Source: an uncultured Treponema sp. (lineage in GTDB: Bacteria; Spirochaetota; Spirochaetia; Treponematales; Treponemataceae). Taken from it: a stretch of DNA of 7,760 nt. The notes beneath the pieces were generated by a model. The model ran no database searches. It worked only from the letters and a program-made list of their open reading frames with translations, and was not told the DNA's origin. Of the stretch, positions 1 to 5,243 are shown piece by piece. The stretch lies in the NCBI RefSeq assembly GCF_938029485.1, contig NZ_CALHGC010000314.1:1-7760 (forward strand), read 5' to 3'. Within the stretch, counting starts at the first letter, position 1. Each line of letters starts with the position of its first letter. The translations under genes were made by a program, and so were the position numbers.

Positions 1-1365
1 TTATCGACGATTTTAATAGGAAACAGTATTGTCAACATCGCTATTTCCGTAGTGCTGACTGCTGCTGCGCTGCGGATATTCGGAGATTCCGGACTGGGTA
101 TTGCGGTCGCCGCCGGTACGGTGCTGCTATTGATTTTCGGCGAAATTTTGCCTAAGTCGATTGCATTGGTGTACCCCGATGCTTTGAGCCTTGCCTTTGC
201 CCGATTCATTCTATTGTTAATGACGATTCTTTCGCCGGTAGTCATGCTTTTTTCCGCGGTTACCGGCGTTCTGCTGCGGCTTTGCGGTATCCGTGAAGCG
301 CAAAATACGGCGGCTGTTACCGAGGCGGATTTACGTGACTTTTTTCAAGCACGGGAAGAAAGCGGCTTTATCGGCAGCGATGAACGCACATTGCTGACGA
401 ACATTCTGCGTTACGGCGACTTTTCCGTCCGCAGCGTGATGACACCGCGGCGAGACATCGCGGCTATTCACATCAGCGCATCTGCATCGGAAATCATTGA
501 GTTATCAAAAAAATCTCGATTTTCACGCTTTCCGGTATACAGCACGAATATCGATGCAATACAAGGTTTCTTCTATATTAAGGACTTTCTCTTTTCTCCC
601 GAATACTTGGACGGAAGTACCGCCTTTCAGGTAAGCGCCTATCTACGCAAACCGCTTTTTGTGTTTGAAACAACGAAGCTCGCTCAAGTGGAAAAAAAAT
701 TCCATACCGAGCAGCAAACGATGGCTATTGTGCTTGACGAGTACGGCGGCACTGCAGGATTGATAACCGTCGAGGATGTCAGTGAAGAAATATTCGGCAG
801 TATTCTTGACGAATATGATGTACGGGCAGGCATGAACACTCACACCGCTGCGGCGGATATCAGCATACACGCCGATACGGCAGGAACGGCACAAGCTGTA
901 CCCGATAACACATCAACAGCTCTACCGACGGTAAGCAAAGCCGGGCAGGCAACGGCTATAGCGGCAACCGAAGCCGACGCATCATCGGCGGCAAATGAAT
1001 TCGGTATAACGCCTACGGAGATCGCATCAAAGTCCATGCCGACAAGCACATCCCCAACTGCATCGACACAAGCAGGAGCCGATGGTATAGGCGACGATAA
1101 TACGGGAACCGCTCGTGATGAAGCCGAAGAACAGGACGCCTTCACCATCGCAGGTATTACCCGGCTCGCCGATTTAAACGAAAGATTAAACCTCACCCTT
1201 GAATCGCAGTATAGCGACACCATCGGCGGCTATATTATGGAGAAAGCAGGGGAAATTCCGGCGGCCGGTTATTCAATCAGTATTGAACCATATCTTTTTA
1301 CCGTAACAAAGGTTGAAGCAAACCGTATTGAGCAAGTTGAAGTGCGGATGCAGGCGGAAGCATGA
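1..1365 (+). CDS. CNNM/CorC-type membrane protein (DUF21-CBS-CBS-CorC_HlyC), 5' end cut by the window
   Basis: Predicted inner-membrane divalent-cation (Mg2+/Co2+) transport protein of the CNNM/CorC family, often labelled TlyC or hemolysin in spirochaetes; the hemolysin role is doubtful and the ion role is inferred from the family. The frame is open from base 1 with 454 codons visible. The GTG at 52 is not the start, because the conserved DUF21 motif LIGNSIVN lies before it (codons 5-12). DUF21 continues through two hydrophobic segments and the GEILPK motif (codons 47-52). CBS1 begins near MTPRRD (codon 147). CBS2 ends near GGTAGLITVEDVSEEIFG, just before codon 270. A CorC_HlyC domain fills about codons 381-454. 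Oddly, codons 278-380 form an Ala/Thr/Ser-rich, probably disordered insert between the CBS pair and the C-terminal domain; the next gene lacks it. The stop overlaps the next ATG by four bases, so translational coupling is likely. Confidence 0.93.
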   Translation, partial: LSTILIGNSIVNIAISVVLTAAALRIFGDSGLGIAVAAGTVLLLIFGEILPKSIALVYPDALSLAFARFILLLMTILSPVVMLFSAVTGVLLRLCGIREAQNTAAVTEADLRDFFQAREESGFIGSDERTLLTNILRYGDFSVRSVMTPRRDIAAIHISASASEIIELSKKSRFSRFPVYSTNIDAIQGFFYIKDFLFSPEYLDGSTAFQVSAYLRKPLFVFETTKLAQVEKKFHTEQQTMAIVLDEYGGTAGLITVEDVSEEIFGSILDEYDVRAGMNTHTAAADISIHADTAGTAQAVPDNTSTALPTVSKAGQATAIAATEADASSAANEFGITPTEIASKSMPTSTSPTASTQAGADGIGDDNTGTARDEAEEQDAFTIAGITRLADLNERLNLTLESQYSDTIGGYIMEKAGEIPAAGYSISIEPYLFTVTKVEANRIEQVEVRMQAEA

Positions 1366-2624
1366 ACCTTGTTGTTATCAGTGTTGAAATAATTATCCTG
1401 CTTGCCTGCGCAGCCTTTTTTTCCGGTACGGAAACGGCGGTAACCGCTATTACGCGGTTGGAGTACCGCAGCCTCAAAAAAAGTTCCCGTAAGAGCGCGC
1501 AGCGGCTGGCTCGGCTGGTGGAGATGAAGGATAAAATCGTTACGACAGCGCTTATCGGCACCAATTTTGTCAATACGCTCAATTCGGGACTTATTACCGC
1601 CTTTACCCTCAATGCGTTCGGTGCGCAGGCAGTTCCCGCAGCAACTGCAGTTATTACCGTACTCATCATCATTCTCGCCGAAATTTTCCCCAAAGCGCTG
1701 GCAACCGAACGGGCGGAATCGATCGGCAAGAAAGCCTCGTTGCCGTTGTATGTCTGCTACACATTGCTCCGTCCCATCGTGGCGTTATTTTCGCTGTTGA
1801 CAAAAGCGGTGCTCAAGCTGTGTAATGCCCGCCCGAAAACAACACCGAATACGCTTAAAGAAAAAGATCTCCAGCTGCTTGTGCATATCGGGCAAGAAGA
1901 CGGCGCGCTCGCTGCCGGAGAAGAAGCGCTGCTGCGTAAAGCCGTGTTGCTGCAGGATGTAAAGCTCCGCAATATTATGACGCCGCGTACGGCGATTACT
2001 TACGTTGATTCCACCGCGACTTTTGCGCAGGTTATCGAACAGTTCCGCCGCAGCCGTTTTTCCCGCTTGCCTGTCTACGATTCCGAAACAAAGACCGTTA
2101 CCGGTGTTGCCCATTATAAGACGCTGCTGTTTGCTTTGCAGGAGCGGCGGGAGCCTGAACTTGACGCTTTGCAGCGTCCTGCGATTTTTGTTCCCGAGGG
2201 AGCTTCCATCTTTTCTATTATCAAAGCGATGAACGCCAAGATGCAAAATATCGCAATCGTTATCGATGAACACGGCGGCGTGGCAGGGCTTATTACGATG
2301 GATGATATTATCGCCGCGGTGTTCAGTACGGTGCAGGATGAGTACGGCAAGGCGCGAAACGACCCGATGCGTTCGGTTCGCTTTATCAATACATCGCAGC
2401 TTGTCCTTCCCGGTGCGTTAAAGCTGGAAGATTGCAACGAATTACTGCACACCGATTTTCACTCCGATTATTATGACACACTCGGCGGTTTTCTGCTTGA
2501 AAAATGGGGATATTTGCCGCATACTAAAGAGAGAATCACCTGCGGCCGGATAACGTTTACCGTCACTCATATTATCAATAGGCGAATCGATACCGTCATC
2601 GCAGACCTTTCATCGGTACTGTAA
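1362..2624 (+). CDS. CNNM/CorC-type membrane protein, complete (DUF21-CBS-CBS-CorC_HlyC)
   Basis: A 420-residue paralogue of the preceding protein, of normal length for the family, and predicted to move or sense Mg2+/Co2+ at the inner membrane. An N-terminal hydrophobic helix (residues 5-20, followed by SGTETAVTA) is followed by membrane segments near 62-82, 92-112 and 128-147. DUF21 hallmarks are LIGTNFVN (64-71) and AEIFPK (106-111). The CBS pair spans about 206-326, with MTPRT at 206 and GGVAGLITMDDII at 305-317; CBS domains in this family usually bind adenine nucleotides. CorC_HlyC occupies about 338-418, with the YDTLGGFLLE signature at 371-380. The ATG at 1362 overlaps the previous stop as ATGA, and AGGCGG just upstream can act as the ribosome site inside the preceding gene. 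Two family members in tandem suggest a hetero-oligomer or different ion preferences, which is inference only. Confidence 0.95.
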   Translation: MNLVVISVEIIILLACAAFFSGTETAVTAITRLEYRSLKKSSRKSAQRLARLVEMKDKIVTTALIGTNFVNTLNSGLITAFTLNAFGAQAVPAATAVITVLIIILAEIFPKALATERAESIGKKASLPLYVCYTLLRPIVALFSLLTKAVLKLCNARPKTTPNTLKEKDLQLLVHIGQEDGALAAGEEALLRKAVLLQDVKLRNIMTPRTAITYVDSTATFAQVIEQFRRSRFSRLPVYDSETKTVTGVAHYKTLLFALQERREPELDALQRPAIFVPEGASIFSIIKAMNAKMQNIAIVIDEHGGVAGLITMDDIIAAVFSTVQDEYGKARNDPMRSVRFINTSQLVLPGALKLEDCNELLHTDFHSDYYDTLGGFLLEKWGYLPHTKERITCGRITFTVTHIINRRIDTVIADLSSVL

Positions 2625-2692
2625 GCGGCTGCTTATAAGACATCCGCCTCAAAATGCCGAAAATAATAGTAACCGTTGGACAACAGAATAAG

Positions 2693-2724
2693 GCAACCGT
2701 ACCAAAAATATTTCAAACGGTTGC
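2693..2724 (+). terminator. Weak hairpin downstream of the CorC pair, possible terminator
   Basis: Arms GCAACCGT (2693-2700) and ACGGTTGC (2717-2724) pair over 8 bp around a 16-base AT-rich loop. AAGG before the left arm can add pairs to CCTT after the right arm across a three-base bulge. The T-tract behind it is poor (TTACCTTTT). It lies about 70 bases past the stop of the CorC-like gene. The next palindrome could equally serve as the terminator. Nothing else is recognisable between 2625 and 2692. Confidence 0.3.
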
Positions 2725-2732
2725 TTACCTTT

Positions 2733-2762
2733 TGTGTGAAATTTTGTCAAAAATTTCACACA
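2733..2762. promoter_or_regulatory. 13-bp AT-rich palindrome upstream of galK: operator or terminator
   Basis: TGTGTGAAATTTT (2733-2745) and AAAATTTCACACA (2750-2762) are perfect inverted repeats separated by the four bases GTCA. A T-rich stretch, GTTTATTTTATTT, follows, so on the + strand it could end transcription from the CorC pair. It also covers the -35 of a possible galK promoter, which is how repressor operators are often placed. The outer TGTGA/TCACA halves look like CRP half-sites, but the 16-base spacing is wrong for CRP. The palindrome is certain; its role is not. Confidence 0.5.
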
Positions 2763-2778
2763 GTTTATTTTATTTAGC
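2744..2778 (+). promoter_or_regulatory. Possible galK promoter
   Basis: TTGTCA (2745-2750, one mismatch to TTGACA) is followed after 16 bases by TATTTT (2767-2772), a weak -10. It lies between the CorC genes and galK, overlaps the 13-bp palindrome, and would place element A in the transcribed leader. The -10 match is poor in AT-rich DNA, so this is tentative. Confidence 0.3.
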
Positions 2779-2781
2779 AGA

Positions 2782-2920
2782 AGGATTATCACAGCAGACA
2801 GATAAATCAGAATCGCAGAATAATGAGGTTGAGCAACCATTTGAACCGCAGGTTCAATTCTGGTTAAGCAACCTCATTATTCTGCGGGGTTGTTAAAAAA
2901 CAGTCGGCTGTGATAATCCT
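2782..2920. repeat. Element A: 139-base nested palindromic repeat in the galK leader
   Basis: Nested pairing read directly from the sequence. Outer stem AGGATTATCACAGC (2782-2795) pairs with 2907-2920, 14 bp perfect. A large internal loop follows (2796-2813 and 2887-2906). Inner stem CGCAGAATAATGAGGTTG (2814-2831) pairs with 2869-2886, 18 bp perfect. Then come a 3x3 loop, AACCA/TGGTT (2835-2839/2861-2865), and apical TTGAACC/GGTTCAA (2841-2847/2851-2857) closed by the triloop GCA. Element B near 5003-5150 shares this architecture and the core sequence. The right end lies two to three bases before the galK ribosome site, so as RNA the structure would sit immediately 5' of it without covering it. 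There is no U-tract, so it is not a standard terminator. It could be a structured leader RNA, a MITE-like mobile repeat or a cruciform; family not recognised. Confidence 0.85.
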
Positions 2921-2922
2921 AA

Positions 2923-2931
2923 AGGGAGGGG
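2923..2931 (+). promoter_or_regulatory. galK ribosome binding site
   Basis: The purine-rich AGGGAGGGG lies four bases before the ATG at 2936 and fixes the galK start. It abuts the outer stem of element A, so folding of the element could affect access to it. Confidence 0.75.
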
Positions 2932-2935
2932 CACT

Positions 2936-4150
2936 ATGACACAGCGCGAATTTATACAATTTTTAACCGATTTGCCGGAAGAACAGATGAAGGCGGAATT
3001 GACAAAGGCCTTTACCGAACGGTATGGAGCAGGTACGGAAGAAATCATGATGATTGCCTCCCCTGCCCGTATCAATATTATCGGAGAGCATATCGACTAT
3101 AACGGCGGGAAGGTGTTCCCTGCGGCGATTAACCGGTACCTCTATGTACTTTTGCGCAAACGGCCCGATACAAAAATTATCTATGATGATATACGGTTCC
3201 CGGGCGCGCTTGAATTTTCTTCTACGGAAACCTTCGGTTATCGGAGAGAAAATCAATATGCGAACTATTTGAACGGTATGCTCGCGATGCTGCAAAAAGG
3301 CGGGTGCACACTCACGAGCGGATTTGAGGTACTGTTTTTTAGCAAGCTGCCTGCAGGCGGCGGTATTTCTTCATCGGCTGCGCTGGAAGTGGGTTTTGGG
3401 CGGGCGGTCGGCGAATTGTTCGACTTTAAGGTTGATGCGGTAGAGCTTGCCAAAATGGGACAGGAATCGGAACATACCTTTATGAATATGCAGTGCGGAA
3501 TTATGGATCAGTTCAGTATTGCAATGGGCAAAAAAGAATGCGCGATGCTGCTTGACACGGCGACGCTTGAGTATGAATACGTACCGCTTGTCTTAGGTGA
3601 TTACCGTATCGTCGTGATGAACACCAATAAGCAGCGTGCGCTTGTGGACTCAAAATATAATGAACGCTGCGCTGAATGTATGGAAGGGCTTGCTTTTTTA
3701 CAGAAGATTAAGACCGTTTATAATCTCTGCGACTTGACTTCCGCCGATTTGAGCGCGGTTGAGGCTGCCATACCCGATGAGCGTATCTTTAAACGGGTGC
3801 GCCATTGCATTACGGAAAATGAGCGGGTCATTGCTGCGGTCGCAGCCTTGAAAGCCGGTGATTTACCGAAACTCGGCGAACTGCTCAAAGCGTCTCATAC
3901 CTCACTTCGATGCGACTATGAAGTAACCGGCATTGAGCTTGATGCGCTCGCCGATGCCGCTAACGCCGAACCGTGCTGCTTAGGTGCGCGTATGACCGGC
4001 GCAGGATTCGGCGGTTGCGCCATTGCCTTAGTACAAAAAGATGCCGTTACGGAATTTACCGATCGTGTCGGCAAAGCCTATACCGAAAAGACAGGGCTGA
4101 CGGCATCCTTTTTTGCCTGTGAAGCGGGAGACGGCGCTCATAGGGTGTAA
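2936..4150 (+). CDS. galK: Galactokinase
   Basis: Cytoplasmic GHMP-family kinase that phosphorylates alpha-D-galactose with ATP to galactose 1-phosphate, the first Leloir-pathway committed step. The protein has 404 residues, close to the usual 380-400. Motif 1, the galactokinase signature, is PARINIIGEHIDYNGG (43-58), with Ile where many members have Thr in GEHTDY. The ATP-binding motif is LPAGGGISSSAAL (138-150). GIMDQF (188-193) contains the predicted catalytic Asp191, and Arg45 is the expected partner. Motif 3 is GARMTGAGFGG (350-360). All three motifs are intact, so it should be active. The start is chosen for the strong ribosome site at 2923-2931. No galT, galE, mutarotase or sugar transporter is in the window, so it is separated from the rest of the pathway here. 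It converges with yebC with only 11 bases between the stops and no visible terminator. Confidence 0.97.
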   Translation: MTQREFIQFLTDLPEEQMKAELTKAFTERYGAGTEEIMMIASPARINIIGEHIDYNGGKVFPAAINRYLYVLLRKRPDTKIIYDDIRFPGALEFSSTETFGYRRENQYANYLNGMLAMLQKGGCTLTSGFEVLFFSKLPAGGGISSSAALEVGFGRAVGELFDFKVDAVELAKMGQESEHTFMNMQCGIMDQFSIAMGKKECAMLLDTATLEYEYVPLVLGDYRIVVMNTNKQRALVDSKYNERCAECMEGLAFLQKIKTVYNLCDLTSADLSAVEAAIPDERIFKRVRHCITENERVIAAVAALKAGDLPKLGELLKASHTSLRCDYEVTGIELDALADAANAEPCCLGARMTGAGFGGCAIALVQKDAVTEFTDRVGKAYTEKTGLTASFFACEAGDGAHRV

Positions 4151-4161
4151 CAAATGTACCG

Positions 4162-4905
4162 TTATTCCTCAGGTTCAAAATCGTCGGGGATATCGAGGTT
4201 TGTGTATACGTTCTGAACATCGTCATCTTCTTCGAGACGGTCGACCATTTTTAACACTTTACGGATTGTTTCCGCTTCCAAACTCATATACGTGGCGGGA
4301 ACCATAGAAACTTCTGCAGAAACGGATTCAAAGCCTTTTTCCTGTAAGGCTTCCAGTACGGAAGCAAAGTCGTTAGGATCAGTCGTTACCGTAATAATAC
4401 CGCCGTCAGCCTGAATATCTTCCGCACCGGCTTCCAATGCCTCTTCCATCAGTTTTTCTTCGCTGATGACCTCGGCATCATATTCAATAACGCCCTTGCG
4501 GTTAAACATATAAGCTACCGAACCCGTCGCACCGAGATTACCGCCGTTTTTGGAAAAGAGGTTTCGTATATTAGCCGCTGCCCGGTTTTTATTGTCGGTA
4601 AGCACTTCCACCAATACTGCTACTCCGCCCGGCGCATAGCCTTCGTACAACAGCTCTTCGTAACTTGCACCGCCCAATTCGCCGGTACCTTTCTTAATAG
4701 CCCGTTCAATATTATCTTTCGGCATATTGGCCGCGCGCGCTTTTAATATCGCAGTTCTTAACCGAGGATTGCCGTTCGGATCCCCGCCGCCCATACGTGC
4801 AGCTATAGAAATTTCTTTAATAAACTTTGTAAACATCTGGCCGCGCTTTGCGTCAGCGGCTCCTTTTGCGTGTTTAATCGTCGCCCATTTACTGTGTCCG
4901 GACAT
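4162..4905 (-). CDS. yebC: YebC/PmpR family protein
   Basis: A 247-residue cytoplasmic protein of typical family length. The diagnostic N-terminus MSGHSKWATIKHAKGAADAK (1-20) is present, followed by RMGGGDPNGNPRLRTAI (37-53), MPKDNIERAIKKGTGE (61-76) and YEGYAPGGVAVLVEVLTDN (87-105). The C-terminus is acidic. Family members were first described as DNA-binding transcription regulators, and more recent work ties them to relief of ribosome stalling during translation; which applies here cannot be read from sequence. The frame is open 16 codons further upstream, but the start at 4905 is supported by the family N-terminus and by AAGGAG on the minus strand (4912-4917), six bases before it. Expressed alone from its own promoter at 4956-4984. 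It is convergent with galK and divergent from the coiled-coil gene. Confidence 0.97.
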   Translation of the reverse strand: MSGHSKWATIKHAKGAADAKRGQMFTKFIKEISIAARMGGGDPNGNPRLRTAILKARAANMPKDNIERAIKKGTGELGGASYEELLYEGYAPGGVAVLVEVLTDNKNRAAANIRNLFSKNGGNLGATGSVAYMFNRKGVIEYDAEVISEEKLMEEALEAGAEDIQADGGIITVTTDPNDFASVLEALQEKGFESVSAEVSMVPATYMSLEAETIRKVLKMVDRLEEDDDVQNVYTNLDIPDDFEPEE

Positions 4906-4955
4906 TATATACTCCTTCCGTCTTAAAAGGTTCAAAAAACAAAATATGCGCAAAA

Positions 4956-4984
4956 CTTATATCATATATGTGCGAGCCTGTCAA
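4956..4984 (-). promoter_or_regulatory. Sigma70-type promoter of yebC
   Basis: On the minus strand, a perfect -35 TTGACA (4979-4984) is separated by 17 bases from TATAAG (4956-4961), a good -10. This predicts a transcript start near 4949 and a leader of about 45 bases before yebC. It lies outside element B, which begins at 5003. Confidence 0.7.
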
Positions 4985-5002
4985 TTATACGCCTTTTGAA
5001 AA

Positions 5003-5150
5003 ACAGGGTAAACGCATCAGACAGAATAAATACAAATCGCAAAATAATGAGGTTGGGACTCCATTTGAACCGCGCAGCGGTGAAACTCTGGAGGAACAAC
5101 CTCATTATTTTGCGGGGTATATACCAAACAGCCTGATGCGTTTGCCCTGT
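5003..5150. repeat. Element B: 148-base nested palindromic repeat, second copy
   Basis: Outer stem ACAGGGTAAACGCATCAG (5003-5020) pairs with 5133-5150 at 17 of 18 positions; the remaining one, T5009 with G5144, is a G-U wobble in + strand RNA. After an internal loop (5021-5037 and 5115-5132), inner stem CGCAAAATAATGAGGTTG (5038-5055) pairs with 5097-5114, 18 bp perfect. A 3x3 loop, CTCCA/TGGAG (5059-5063/5089-5093), and apical ACCGC/GCGGT (5069-5073/5077-5081) with triloop GCA follow. Tandem G-A mismatches flank the apical stem. The core matches element A, while the outer stem sequence is unrelated to it. It lies between divergent yebC and the coiled-coil gene, about 93 bases before the latter. 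No convincing promoter or gene is visible in 5151-5243. Function unknown. Confidence 0.85.
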
Positions 5151-5228
5151 ATGACGCCGGATATAGTCTTTTTTACGACAAACGTATATAGTAATGACGT
5201 TCTCTTATCGTATATTTCACGGATGAAC

Positions 5229-5236
5229 AAAGGCGG
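5229..5236 (+). promoter_or_regulatory. Ribosome binding site that decides the coiled-coil gene start
   Basis: AAAGGCGG lies seven bases before the ATG at 5244. The in-frame ATG at 5223 has no such site, and the frame upstream to 4968 runs through element B, so 5244 is the best start. Confidence 0.6.
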
Positions 5237-5243
5237 TTTTGGT

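Noticed and set aside
52..54. GTG at 52 as the start of the first CorC-type protein
   Set aside because: The conserved DUF21 motif LIGNSIVN precedes it in the same frame, so the gene begins before the window.
840..1223. 127-codon minus strand open frame inside the first CorC-type gene
   Set aside because: It is antisense to the low-complexity linker, so its Ala/Val/Ser-rich content is a composition effect.
2733..2762. CRP-like binding site (TGTGA and TCACA halves)
   Set aside because: The halves are 16 bases apart instead of six, so the site does not fit CRP geometry.
2649..2896. Small open frames on both strands in the galK upstream region (about 63 and 80 codons)
   Set aside because: Both are made largely of element A and the palindromes, and their likeness to frames in element B is explained by the DNA repeat.
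2782..2920. Element A as a simple rho-independent terminator
   Set aside because: No T-run follows either the inner stem (next bases GGGTTGTTAAAAAA) or the outer stem (AAAGGGAGGGG).
2782..5150. Insertion sequence or CRISPR explanation for elements A and B
   Set aside because: No transposase, no direct target duplication, no regularly spaced short repeats; the two copies are single and palindromic.
4968..5243. In-frame extension of the coiled-coil gene by 92 codons to an ATG at 4968
   Set aside because: It runs straight through element B, lacks a ribosome site, and the start at 5244 has AAAGGCGG at good spacing.
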